Positions 21,245 through 32,027 of a DNA stretch of 64,000 nucleotides are shown piece by piece. Position numbers and translations under genes: made by a program. The stretch comes from Deinandra increscens subsp. villosa. Lineage: Eukaryota; Streptophyta; Magnoliopsida; Asterales; Asteraceae. The stretch spans positions 2,232,001 to 2,296,000 of the forward strand of contig JBCNJP010000018.1 in NCBI GenBank assembly GCA_039602395.1, in the 5' to 3' direction. The notes below the pieces were generated by a model that was not told the DNA's origin, did not search any database, and was given only the letters and a program-made list of their open reading frames with translations. How positions within the stretch are numbered: position 1 is the stretch's first letter; every line of letters starts with the position of its first letter.

Positions 21245-22027
21245 TAAAGAATCCGGCTTGGCATCATGCTATGGATGAGGAATTCAACGCCCTCTTACGC
21301 AACCAAACGTGAGAGCTCGTTCCACCAACTTCTCAGCAACCCATTGGGTGCAAGTGGGTTTTTCGAATAAAACGTAAACCCGATGGCTCTATTGATAAAT
21401 ATAAGGCTCGTCTAGTAGCGAAGGTTTCTACAACAACATGGTAAAGACTACTTTGAAACTTTTAGTCCGGTTGCAAAACCAGTCACCATCCGTACGATTC
21501 TCTCAGTTGCTTTGTCGTGCCAATGGCCTTTACGGCAATTGGATGTGAACTATGCGTTTTTACACGGCACCTTGCGAGAAGATGTATACATGGCTCAACC
21601 ACCGGGGTTTATTAATACTCAATTTCCGAGCTATATTTGCAAACTTAAAAAGTCTATTTATGGTCTCAAACAAGCACCCCGCACGTGGTACTTAGAGCTT
21701 ACTCGGTTTCTTCTTGAGTTTGGATTTACAAAATCCAAAGCTAATGCTTCCTTGTTTATTTATAACAAAGCTAACACCACCGTTTATTTTATGGTGTATG
21801 TTGATGATATCATTCTAACTGGAAGCGACTCCAAGTTTTTGGATCATTTTGTCTCTATCTTAGCTCGCAGGTTCTCAATTAAAGACCTTGGGGCTCTTCA
21901 TCACTTTCTGGGCATCGAAGTTATTCCTATACCAACGGGCCTATTTCTCACTCAACATCGCCACATTCAAGAGATATTCTTCACACGTTCAAAATGGATG
22001 GTGCCAAAGAAGTTGCTACACCTTTAA
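21245..22027 (+). pseudogene. Copia C reverse transcriptase (RVT_2)
   Basis: RVT_2 motifs appear in order: the start near 21250 (AMDEEFNALL), QPIGCKWVFRIKRKPDG, KARLVAK, then after a frameshift DYFETFSPVAKPVTIRT, QLDVNYAFLHGTL, KSIYGLKQAPR and the active site YVDDIILTGS (about 21808). A stop (TGA, about 21310) and a frameshift near 21425 break the frame. The last 171 codons are intact. Confidence 0.82.
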
Positions 22028-22491
22028 GCTCAACCGAGCCCTTGTCTATTGAGGAAGGATCTCCTAAAGTTGATCCTACTCCCTATCGTAAACTAGTTGG
22101 ATCGTTACAATATTTAGCCTTTACAAGGCCGGACATCTCCTTTGCCGTCAATCGATTATCTCAGTATATGCATGCGCCATCTCAACTTCACTGGCAAGCC
22201 TTAAAACGTGTGCTTCACTATCTCAAAGGCACCTTATATCATGGTCTCTTCCTCAGCCGATGTACTTCACTACATCTTCATCCATTCTCGGACTCCGATT
22301 GGGGCGGTATTACAAATGGCGGGCGCTCCACCACCGCCTATCTAGTCTATTTGGGTTCCAACATCATCTCATGGAAATCCGCTAGGCAAAAATCTGTCTC
22401 TCGTTCCTCCACAGAAGCTGAATACAAAGCGGTTGCAAACACTGCTGCTGAGCTTCCTTCGGTGAAGTTTCGATGCAACATTCTTAATTGA
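22019..22491 (+). pseudogene. Copia C RNase H, truncated
   Basis: It contains YRKLVGSLQYLAFTRPDIS, the DSDWGG catalytic region and SRSSTEAEYKAVA. Similarity ends abruptly after AAELPSVK, so the C-terminal third, the polypurine tract and the 3' LTR are missing. Confidence 0.8.
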
Positions 22492-22865
22492 TTGATATTT
22501 GATTTGCAAGAAAGGTATAGTTCATAATCTGTTATTTTTATGGAAATAGTGATTTTGTTCTATTCTCTGGATACAATGGTGGTACCTTTTAATTGGGGAA
22601 AAGCGTAGTGTTAAAGGCATTTTTTATTTAAATTTTACTTCAATTTTTTTTTAATAAAGAGAGATATCAAAACGATGTACTTCTTTGCGTTGATTAATAT
22701 TTTGAAGATTTTGTGAAGATATAACATGTGGTGATTCAAAAGATGTAGGAGATTTTGCTCCTTTACATCTCTTCAAACAAAGATGCTATGTTTGTTTTTC
22801 TAAAAGAAAATATAGGAGAAGAAGGAAGGATATAAAAGGTTTGAAGATGTGTGGGAAGCGGAAGT
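22492..22865. other. AT-rich stretch between two retroelement fragments
   Basis: No coding region or repeat boundary was recognised. Confidence 0.4.
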
Positions 22866-23129
22866 AAGGCAATTTGATTCAAATTGTTGCGGGAGCAATA
22901 GAATCAGCAGTATCATATTTTCCGACGTCCATGCAAGAGCATTCAAAGTTTGTAGAATGGATCGCTAATGCCAAGTTTCCTAGAAAACTGAAGATGCCTA
23001 CATCAGTGAAGAAGTATAACATATTATCAGATCTGGGGACGATCACTTATTTGACTTCTGGTCAGCTACAAGGTTAGAGCATTGGTCTGAAGAAACATGG
23101 TGTCATATGTTCATGCAAACTCTAACCGG
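22866..23129 (+). pseudogene. Ty3/Gypsy gag fragment
   Basis: The frame contains ANAKFPRKLKMPTSVKKYN, the conserved start of the Gypsy retrotransposon gag (capsid) domain. After a frameshift near 23070 it continues LEHWSEETWCHMFMQTLTG, the next block of the same domain. It is cut off at 23130 by an LTR-like sequence. Confidence 0.7.
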
Positions 23130-23131
23130 TA

Positions 23132-24863
23132 TGTAACAACCTCATATTTTTTTTTCTTTTAATAAATAAATACTCGAGTCACCATTTAATTGATATATAT
23201 ATATATAAATCAAATTCAACGGTTGATAAAATCATTGGTTTGAACTATCGTCTAACCTTGTTTTAAATGTTGCATTTAAATACTTAGTGTTACGTTTATT
23301 TAAAGTATATATAAATATATAGGTATAAATACATATGTTAAATATTTGTTGTTAAAATACAATATCATTTAAGAACATTTTGGGAAAACTTAACATAGAT
23401 TATGTCATTTATTTTGAGCCTTTTAATGTCACGATTATAGTAAGTTTCATAAAAAAATTATATACGCTAACATAGAAGTTAATTAAATAACTATTGGTCA
23501 ATACAATGTGGTTTAACAAAATTTACGTATGGTTTTGTTAAATATTTTTAATGTTAGTCTATAATTTAAGTGTGTTTGAAACATAATAAAAAGAGTTAAT
23601 TTTTTTTTAGAAATTATTTGGTGTTGAAAGGAAAAAAAAAGAAAAAAAGAAAAAAAGTGTCACTCGTTTTTCCGGTGAGGCTGCCGTCGGCGACCTCACC
23701 ATCGCCGGAATTCATCAAAACTGGCCACAAACCACCATATTCAACCCCATTTAATCGTGTAACGTTCAAATCATGACCACAATCATCATTCCAACTCGAA
23801 ACCGTTGATTTAAACAAGTTTTTAACTCGTATTAACGATTCTAAACTCAAAACCGATCGAAATTAATGCCCATGATATACCCGTCATTGCTCGATTCCAG
23901 CCCTATAAATCATTCCCCCCATCGTCTCTGGGCATTTCCGCATCCAACACAACAAGAAAACCACCCCTGTTCGCGATTTCGACCACCGCCACCGCCTAGC
24001 TCCGGCGACCTCCGCGTTTCCTCTTTTCCGGCAACGTTCTCAGGTAAGTTTTTACACCATTCTGCTCGGTTTTTCATTTGGAACAAAAGCCCTATGTTTA
24101 TTTTGGGTTTAAATCGGGTTCAAACGTCCGATTTCATGACCAAAGTTCTAGGGTTTTCGGGTTTCTTAGTTTTGGGGAAGAAGATGACAGTTACATATGG
24201 GATATAAACAATCCGGTTGGAAATTAAACAAGTAAGGCATGTAGCCCAACTAGTCAGCCCGCGTCCCATAGAGAAGAGGTCTCGGGTCCGACCCTCTCCC
24301 CACCCCTTTAAAACGTTTTTTTTTCCTATTTTTCCTATTTTTGTTATTTTCTTCATATTTGATCTATAAAACCATCTAAAAACAACATAATTCTTTTTTT
24401 TAGGATTATAAACTAAATTACCTAAACTCTCTTAAACTTATTAACTCCATGTCCGTGTCATATAATTTATAAAAATTGTTACAAATGATTATATATATAT
24501 ATATATATATCTTATTTTATTTTTTTGTAGCTATAACAAACTTAATCAGTAATTAATTATTTAACTAAGAAATTGTTTAGAAACTTGTCAATTGATTTCC
24601 AACGTATCTTTCAATTTACCTTTATTAGTTATAAGTACCCGTTTACAAATATTTCTAAAACAAAACATCGTTCCTCGATTAATTTTTTTAACCTAGACAC
24701 ATTTATTTTTATTTTTTTTAAAAAAGAACATTTGTTCGGTTACATTTTTCCATACTTTAATAATTTGTTATTCATTCATTTACTTAAATATTTTTTTCCA
24801 GTTATTTAGTTATTAATTCATTAAGTTAATTATTTAGTCATTCATTTACTCACTTATTTAGTT
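23132..24863. repeat. LTR-like Gypsy sequence running into the assembly gap
   Basis: It begins TGTAACAACC, the common start of plant chromovirus LTRs, immediately after the broken gag. It includes a CCGCCACCG-rich patch near 23985-24035 with a GGTAAG splice-donor-like site, and a tRNA-like segment at 24232-24303. The right end is not defined because of the N gap. Confidence 0.4.
24232..24303 (+). other. tRNA-like (pol III promoter-like) segment inside LTR-like DNA
   Basis: TAGCCCAACTAG resembles a pol III A box, and 31 bases later GGGTCCGACCC resembles a B box. No complete cloverleaf or CCA-compatible acceptor stem can be drawn, so this is not called a tRNA gene; it may be SINE-derived. Confidence 0.4.
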
Positions 24864-25363
24864 NNNNNNNNNNNNNNNNNNNNNNNNNNNNNNNNNNNNN
24901 NNNNNNNNNNNNNNNNNNNNNNNNNNNNNNNNNNNNNNNNNNNNNNNNNNNNNNNNNNNNNNNNNNNNNNNNNNNNNNNNNNNNNNNNNNNNNNNNNNNN
25001 NNNNNNNNNNNNNNNNNNNNNNNNNNNNNNNNNNNNNNNNNNNNNNNNNNNNNNNNNNNNNNNNNNNNNNNNNNNNNNNNNNNNNNNNNNNNNNNNNNNN
25101 NNNNNNNNNNNNNNNNNNNNNNNNNNNNNNNNNNNNNNNNNNNNNNNNNNNNNNNNNNNNNNNNNNNNNNNNNNNNNNNNNNNNNNNNNNNNNNNNNNNN
25201 NNNNNNNNNNNNNNNNNNNNNNNNNNNNNNNNNNNNNNNNNNNNNNNNNNNNNNNNNNNNNNNNNNNNNNNNNNNNNNNNNNNNNNNNNNNNNNNNNNNN
25301 NNNNNNNNNNNNNNNNNNNNNNNNNNNNNNNNNNNNNNNNNNNNNNNNNNNNNNNNNNNNNNN
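24864..25363. other. Assembly gap (500 N)
   Basis: Exactly 500 unknown bases, the usual placeholder for a scaffold gap of unknown length. Confidence 0.98.
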
Positions 25364-25559
25364 TTTGTTATATATGTATATATATATTTATATATATAAT
25401 CTTATTCCGTTGCGTTACAGAATTAATTATAAATTAATTTGGTAAACTCTTTTATAAACTATTAATCTATCGGTCACGTAATTTTAAAATATGTCACCGG
25501 GCGACCCGAATACCACTGCCAAATCCCAACAGAATGATGGATACAATATCAGAGAGGAG

Positions 25560-26218
25560 TGAATAAAGTATGTTTTAGGACCCGTTCGGGGTAAGATGGA
25601 TAATTCAAAGTGTGTATATAAAGTATACTTTACGACCCATTTGGGTTAAGGTGAATAAATCGACATGTGTTAACATAAAGTACATTTTAAAAACCCGTTT
25701 AGGTCAAAGATGAATTAATCATGGTGTGTGTTTATTAAGAATGTTTATGATCCGTTTGGGTTAAGGTGGATATATCGATGAGTGTCAATATAAAGTTTTT
25801 CTTGTGACCCCTTTGCGTTAGGATGAATAAATCAAAGTGTGTGTTTCTAAATTATGACCCGTTTGGGTTTAGGATGAATAACACCAAAGTGAGTTATACA
25901 AAATGTCTTTTTAAGAACTTGTTTGGGTTAAGATGAATAAGTCCAAGTGTGCTCATGTGAAGAATGTTTTACGACCCATTTGGGTAAGATGGATAAACCA
26001 AGATATGTTTATATAAAGAATGTTTTACGACCCGTTTGGGTAAGATGGATAAACCAAGATGTGTTTATATAAAGAATGTTTTACAATCCGTTTGGGTAAG
26101 ATGGATAAACCAAGATGTGTTTATATATATAAAGAATATTTTATGACCCGTGTAGGTAACATGGATAAACTAAGATGTGTTTATATAGTGAATGTTTAAC
26201 GACCCGTTTGGTTAAGAT
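25560..26218. repeat. Minisatellite: ~12 copies of a 54-60 bp unit
   Basis: A GACCCGTTTGGGTAAGATG core followed by GATAAA(C/T)CAA and TGTGTTTATATAAAGA recurs at about 25582, 25636, 25690, 25749, 25806, 25857, 25917, 25972, 26030, 26086, 26144 and 26201. The copies near 25972-26140 are the most alike. It probably belongs to the LTR-like sequence on the other side of the gap. Confidence 0.88.
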
Positions 26219-26371
26219 GCGCTCCATTAGAGGTGGCGGCTTCGACTTTTCTACTTTCTTGCCTTTGACCATATGAACTTTAGTCTTGGATTTCTTCTTG
26301 ACACCTCTATCTTTGACCCTAAGCACATCGGATGTGGTTCTGATTTTAGCATAAGGTAGAAGTGCTATGAG
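26219..26371 (-). pseudogene. Lys-rich coding-like scrap, possibly gag
   Basis: The minus strand is open with a basic, Lys/Pro-rich translation (VKDRGVKKKSKTKVHMVKGK). This composition is common in retroelement gag linkers, but no defining motif is present. It is bounded by the minisatellite and by the LTR at 26372. Confidence 0.3.
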
Positions 26372-26737
26372 TGTTGGATATTAAATCTCCAGGTCCGATA
26401 AATTAACGTGACCGACCCGGTCATTGACCCGTAAGAGTTACACAGGGGTCAACGTGTCAAGAAATCGGATTAATTTAGTAATCGGTAATAGAATGAAACT
26501 TAATTACTAAGTTTAGTAATTTTGGTGAATATTTATTTAATTACTAAAATAGTTTAGTTAATTAAATAAAATGTTTAATTAAATTATTTAATTGTATTTA
26601 TTTAAATTTTGGATTTAAACAAAACAGATAATTAATTAGTTAAGTGGGTAATTGAGAGCTTTAAATAAAATGTTTATTTAAAGAGGATAATTGAGATTAA
26701 AACGAATTTAAGGTTTATCCAAATCGTTTTAGATCAG

Positions 26738-26783
<46 letters not shown>

Positions 26784-27403
26784 CTGATTTGAGGATTTAG
26801 AGTTAATCGAGTTGCAAACAAAACAACCCTAAACCCTCTCTCTCTCTCTTTCTCTCGAGTTCGCCCCCCCCCCCCCCCCCCATCCGGCACCACCGCCGCT
26901 CGTCGCCGGTCAACCACCGTCGAACCGCCGCTGCTCCACCTTCGGCCACCTTCTCCGGCCATCGTCACCAGCCGCATATCTGCGTCGCGATGGGTCGTCA
27001 CCACCATGCCGTCGCCTGTCGTCGCTTGCCACCGTCGGCGCTGTTTCACGGACCGCTGCGGCCGTTGCCACTCACGGTAGTGCGCCGCGGTCGCCAACCG
27101 CCAATACATCCATCTCTCTGAACCTGTCCCGCAACTGGCCTCCGCCTTTTTATCCGGTGAAATTTTCACCGGCCACCGTCGCCACCCTGCCTCCGGCGAC
27201 CGGAGCACCGCCACTGTCGGCCACCGTGGCGTCGCCGGTGGTGTCCGTTGAGCACGAGGTTTCTAACCCCGGTTCCGGCTTGTGTCTTGGGACGATTCCG
27301 CCTATGCCGGAATTTATGGATCAAGATCCACCGATCACCCCGTTTCTTGGTGACGAAGATATGATCACGACTTCTCCAGTCAAGACTGTTGCTGATCTGA
27401 CTC
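26372..27403 (+). repeat. LTR family E, copy 1 (plus orientation, 3'-truncated)
   Basis: It begins TGTTGGATAT and matches, in inverted orientation, the LTR ending at 30188. Shared segments include the GACCCGTAAGAGTTACAC region, a T/A-rich TATA region, a CT-rich AACCCTAAACCCTCTC leader and a coding-like stretch ending GTTGCTGATCTGACTC, where homology stops. A (TA)n run (about 26738-26782) and a C-run (about 26866-26881) are private to this copy. Confidence 0.75.
26738..26782. repeat. (TA)n microsatellite
   Basis: About 22 TA units within the TATA region of LTR family E copy 1; copy 2 has only a short TATATTTATAACTG here. Confidence 0.95.
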
Positions 27404-28025
27404 TATATGCCAATTAGGTTTACGAGGTATACAATTATATTTAAATAAAACAACCACACGGTAGGCAACACTTGCGTCTTGTGTCTTGTTATAGCTCCCA
27501 CTGATCTCTTAGACTCCTCTCAGCTTCATGTTTACGGCCTAATTTGTTTTTAAAATTCTTAAAGCACTACGCATAAGAATGACACAAGCAATAATTAATT
27601 TGTTTGGTTGATATAAATCACCACATCACAAAGTACAAACCTCACCTTAAGTTACTTGTAGTGTTACTTCCCTTTATAAATGTGGGCCAAGATAAGGATT
27701 AAAATGACATAAGATCATCCCCATTCATAAATACATTGAACTTGTTCACCATGACATCTTTGTTATTAAAGTTAAAAGTTACTGATTTATATATATATAT
27801 ATGGAAAAAATAGAAAGTTTTCAAAATTAAAAAGTTTCCTAAAATACGAAATTACTAAAAATAGAAACCTTAATTTCTTATATTATACCTTTGAACCCAA
27901 AACTTGGGCCAAAAAACCAAAACTGCTAAATTACAATAATGGCCCAATAAATTGGGCCAAACCATAAATAATCACAACAGCCATAAAATTTAAACAAAAA
28001 TTTTAAATACGAGGGTCGGGCCTAA

Positions 28026-28082
<57 letters not shown>

Positions 28083-28224
28083 ATTTTATATATTTTCAAA
28101 AAATGTATAAATAACAGAATTACCATATAATAAAAAGAATTGAATTCACGATCTGGAATTAAATCGAAATCGCGAATCACTGGTTAAGTTAAAAGACCAG
28201 TTTTCGATTTGCTTGCGGTGATCA
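27404..28224. other. Spacer between the inverted LTRs; leader of the copy-2 element
   Basis: AT-rich, without a coding frame. An alternating (CA)n(TA)n run lies at about 28028-28079. On the minus strand this is the region after the primer-binding site, where gag would be expected, but none is recognisable. Confidence 0.4.
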
Positions 28225-28225
28225 A

Positions 28226-28238
28226 GGCTCAGATACCA
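28226..28238 (-). other. Primer-binding site of LTR family E copy 2
   Basis: The minus strand reads TGGTATCTGAGCC, one mismatch from the initiator-Met tRNA complement TGGTATCAGAGC, one base after the LTR end. This fixes copy 2 as a 5' LTR in minus orientation. Confidence 0.75.
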
Positions 28239-28239
28239 C

Positions 28240-30188
28240 TGTTGGGTTTTATAGTGGTGTTCGGGTGACACGTTTAGTAACATTATTTTTACTAAACTTA
28301 AATATATATATTTATGACATACCAGATAAATATATAATTACAGATTACGCAGCAGAGTTTTTTAGAACATAAAAAAAGGTAAAATCGTTCAGGATCAAAT
28401 CACCAGTTACACGCAGACACGAAAATAAATAATTTGACGGAAAATTGGATTTAAATAATTCCAACTTTTGGGTATTGGCCTACAATATTTCCACTTTTTA
28501 ATATAACCCACAATGGTCCTAACTTTTGACTTAATTATTTAGAATGGTCCCACCGTCTAAAAAACTAACACCGTTATTTTTTAATCCTACGTGGCACGCT
28601 GACATATATTTTTTATTATTTTTTTAAATGTTTATTCCATATCATTTCCATGTCATTTTCCAAATAAGAAATCTTAAATCTCTAAAGGGGTTTTGCTGAT
28701 ACAATTAACGGTGGTTCTGGGAAATAGGTTTTTGCCGACAACAGTTGATCGGAGCTTGATTTGGTTAAAGATGGCGAGATAAAAAACTTGGGTTGTGTTT
28801 AAGAGAGTGATGTTCTGGTTTTGCCTAAGGGTGGTTTTACGGAGAAGAAGGGTGGTTTGTGTGAAGTCAAATGGTCAAACTTTTTATTTGGAATCCACAT
28901 GGATTTTTTTTTAAGTTAAAAGATTATTACATGTAAGCATGCCATGTCAACAAGTATGTAACGGTGTTAAAAAAGTTAACGGCAGGTCCATTAGAAAAAA
29001 TATGGGTGAAAGTTGGGACTGGTGAAAATGATTTTTAAATATGGGATTATTATTGGCCAATAGGTAAAAGTTGGGATTATTTAAATCCAATTTTCCTAAT
29101 TTGACAAAATAAATATATCTAAATAATTAGATTTAGATATACCTTAGCCGGTCCGAACAAACGTCGAGACACCGGGATTCAACATGTCGACATTAGAGTT
29201 GAACGAAATAGTCGACTCGAACTTGCGAGTCAGATCAGCAACAGTCTTGACTGGAGAAGTCGTGATCATATCTTCGTCACCAAGAAACAGGGTGACCGGT
29301 GGATTTTGATCCATAACTCTGGTTAAGGTGGAATCGTCCTGAAACACAAATCGGAGACGGTAACGGTAACCGAATTCTCAACAATCACCGCCGGCGGCAA
29401 CGCGGTAGCCACCGCCGGCGGTGCGCCGGTCACGAAAGGCAATGTGGCGACGGTGGAGAGTGGCAGTCGCATCGGGTGCAACAGAGAAGGCCACCGGACG
29501 AGACGGGATCGAAAAATCAACAGCCGTAGTGCACGGCGGTGGCGCGCCGGTGGTGTCGGCCACGGTGGAAAGTGAGGCAGCGATGGCTGGTAGCAGCAGT
29601 TGGCTACGACGACATGGTGGTGGTGATCGGATCTAAGGCGGAGGATGGCGGCCGGAGAGGGCGGCGCTCGGTGGTGATGGGGTGGCCGGCCGGTGGTGGC
29701 GGGCGGCGGTCGGTCGCCAAGTTTCCTTGGGGTCAAAAATCGCAAAGAGAGAGAGAGAGAGAGGGTGTTAGGGTTGTTTTGGTTGTGGAACTGATTAACC
29801 CTAAACCCTCTCAACTAAGTTATATTTATAACTGATCTAAAAGGATTTGGATTGAGCTCAAATTCGTTTAAATCTCAATTAACCTCTTAAATTAAACCTT
29901 TTAATTTTCTATCACCATTATCCACTTTAATTAATTTAACTGTTTTAATTTAATTCATAATTCAATTAAAGCAATTAATTAATTACCTTTTTATTTAATT
30001 ACTAAACAAATTTAGTAAATAAATAATTATCAACCTAAATTACTAAAATTAGTAATTATGCTTCGTTCATTTACCGATTAATAAATTAATCGGATTTCTT
30101 GACACGCTGACCCCAGTGTAACTCTTACGGGTCCGTGATCGGGTCGGTTATGTTATTTTTATCGGATCTGGACATATCATATCCAACA
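28240..30188 (-). repeat. LTR family E, copy 2 (5' LTR, minus orientation, split by a MITE)
   Basis: The plus strand starts TGTTGGG at 28240 and ends ATCCAACA at 30188. Without the 666-bp MITE and duplication the LTR is about 1.28 kb. It carries the same CCCTAAACCCTCTC leader and coding-like region as copy 1. Its upstream end is inserted into the pre-integrase region of Copia F. Confidence 0.75.
28440..29096. mobile_element. Mutator-type MITE (MULE-MITE)
   Basis: Terminal inverted repeats of about 42 bp begin GGAAAATTGGATTTAAATAA and end with the reverse complement. A perfect 9-bp target duplication, TAATTTGAC, is present at 28431-28439 and 29097-29105. The 9-bp duplication is characteristic of Mutator-like elements. 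There is no transposase. Confidence 0.92.
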
Positions 30189-30670
30189 CTTTTACCATCT
30201 TTTTGCTTTCTAATGCAGCAATTGCTCTAGAGTTTAGATAGGAAAGTCTTCTGTGCCATAACTCAGTTTCTTTATCTGATGATTTTGATATTGGACAAAG
30301 CGATTCATTTAGGATTAAGTTTTTAAAGTTTACGAAATATAAGCTTTGCTTTATTCTTTTTCCTGTTAGGTAAACTTTGTCATCTTTTAACCCTACAAGT
30401 TCACACTTGTTAGAGTAAAGAATGAATTTAAATCCTTTTTCGCATAGCTGACCGCAGCTCAGAAGATTGTATTTTAGTCCTTGAACATGTGATACATTTT
30501 CTGTTGTTACTTCACCATTTGAAATGGTTACGTAGCCAACAGTTTTATATTTTATGTCGTCGCCGAATGTGATGGATCTTCCCTTTCTTTTCACGTAGTT
30601 TCTTAGAAGATTTATTTCTCCGGTCATGTGAGTTGAGCAACCTAAGTCACAGTTCCAGCTTTGTTGTACG
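30189..30670 (-). pseudogene. Copia F protease and pre-integrase region, truncated
   Basis: The minus strand has WNCDLGCSTHMTGE, the protease motif with Leu in place of Ser or Thr after the catalytic Asp, then SITFGDD, NVSHVQGLKYNLLSCGQL and the pre-integrase LWHRRLSYLNSRAI. It ends where LTR family E copy 2 was inserted at 30188. Integrase, RT and RNase H are absent from the window. Confidence 0.8.
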
Positions 30671-30679
30671 TGATGACCT

Positions 30680-31930
30680 TGGTTCTTAATTTAAGGTACG
30701 GAGTCATTAGAGACATAAGCTTTAATATTTGCCATGAAACATTTATGTGGGTGACGATCTTCTTCTCCGGATGATTCTGATTCCAAGTTTTCTGCTTCAG
30801 ATATTGTCGTTTTTTCTTTGTTCACGGCATGCTCATATTTTCTTTTGTAGTAGTTAGCATATTTAAGCTTCTTACTTTTGGACTCAGATGCATAGTGGCC
30901 CAAGATTCCACATTTGAAGCATTTTATGTTTGATTTTTTCACCCCGAATTTATTAAGTTTTGAGGTTGGTTTAATGTTGTATTCCTTTTTTGTGGAGATT
31001 CTTTCATTTGAATAGGATGGGCTTCTTTTATAAAACCTCCCGAACTGTTTAGTCAGGAGAACAAGTGATTTTTCAAGTGACTCTTGTTCTTTTTCATTAT
31101 AAGAACATTCATAGTCAGGTTCATTTTGATCTCTCTTTTTGGATTAAAATGGCTCTTGTTTAGTGATTTTCTTCCTCTTTTTAGAGTAAAGAGCCATGGG
31201 ATCAGCCTTTGATTTGGAAAGATATAGGATATTAGATTCCTGGGAATCTAGAATGTAGAAGAGATCATTCAGATTTGTCTTCGAAATCCAAGGTGGATTG
31301 AAGTGTCATGGTTAAGTTTTTACATTCATGAGGTAGACTTTTAATGAATTTTATATATATTTTTTTTTGCTCATTTGATTTTGACACAATGAACTTTCTT
31401 AAATTATTTATTATGGTTGCGAAACGATTATATGAATTAATAAGTGACTCGCTTGGGAGTGACTTAAAAGATTCATATCTGTTTAAAGCCTTTGTTCTTC
31501 TATTTCTTTTCATTTGATCCCCCCCCCCCCATCAAACAGTTTTTCAAGGGCGTCCCATATGCCCTTGGCTGAGGTATTACAGTCAACTTCACAGAATATT
31601 TCATGAGGGAGAGCCATGATTAGGAAAGTTTTGGCTCTGTCCTCATTTATTTCTTTGGTTTTGTCCTCCTCACTCCACCATTTTCGGGCTTTGGGTATGG
31701 AGAGAGCGGGGACACCAGTTGAGTCTTCAGTTTCTTTGATTTTTGAATGTCGACTGTAGGACAGTGAGGTCGATTAGCTATGCAATCCAACAGGGAATTG
31801 TCAACTTCTTTTAGGAAGTTGGTAATTCTAATTTTCCATAGTGGATATTACTCCCTAACAAGCATAGGGGGTTTTGCTAATGATCCAAGAGATTTCACAT
31901 TGTTCCAGCTCGAAGATATTCTGAGAAAGA
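30680..31930 (-). pseudogene. Copia F gag
   Basis: The minus-strand frames give an N-terminal capsid start near 31890 (YPLWKIRITNFLKEVDNSL), the UBN2 domain (ALPHEIFCEVDCNTSAKGIW, YESFKSLPSESLINSYNRF, KSLPHECKNLTM) and a CX2CX4H zinc knuckle (CFKCGILGHYAS, about 30920) whose last Cys is replaced by Ser. Frameshifts and stops occur near 31530, 31700 and 31140. A C-run at about 31518-31527 marks one of these. Confidence 0.8.
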
Positions 31931-32010
31931 GATTAAAAAAAATTTAAAAGCTCAGAAAAAAACAAGGAGAAAAAATTAAAGAGCAAGATCTTTGAATATG
32001 AGTTATTCAA

Positions 32011-32025
32011 TCTGCTCTGATACCA
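32011..32025 (-). other. Primer-binding site of Copia F
   Basis: The minus strand reads TGGTATCAGAGCAGA, a perfect initiator-Met tRNA complement, two bases after the LTR end. Confidence 0.92.
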
Positions 32026-32027
32026 AT

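Larger units (their letters stand above)
17860..22491 (+). mobile_element. Copia element C, degenerate and 3'-truncated
   Basis: Domains occur in Copia order on the plus strand: short LTR, primer-binding site, gag (interrupted), CCHC knuckle, protease, pre-integrase, integrase, RT and RNase H. Frameshifts and stops separate most of them. Homology stops inside RNase H near 22455, and no 3' LTR follows. Confidence 0.82.

Noticed and set aside
24232..24303. tRNA gene
   Set aside because: Only the A and B boxes look right; no acceptor or anticodon stem can be formed.
25560..26218. Regular repeats as a CRISPR array
   Set aside because: Units are head-to-tail minisatellite copies with no unique spacers, in a plant nuclear context.
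26372..30188. A single transposon with 1 kb terminal inverted repeats
   Set aside because: Copy 2 has a retroviral-type primer-binding site and LTR termini, the arms differ in length, and flanks (ATGAG and CTTTT) show no duplication.
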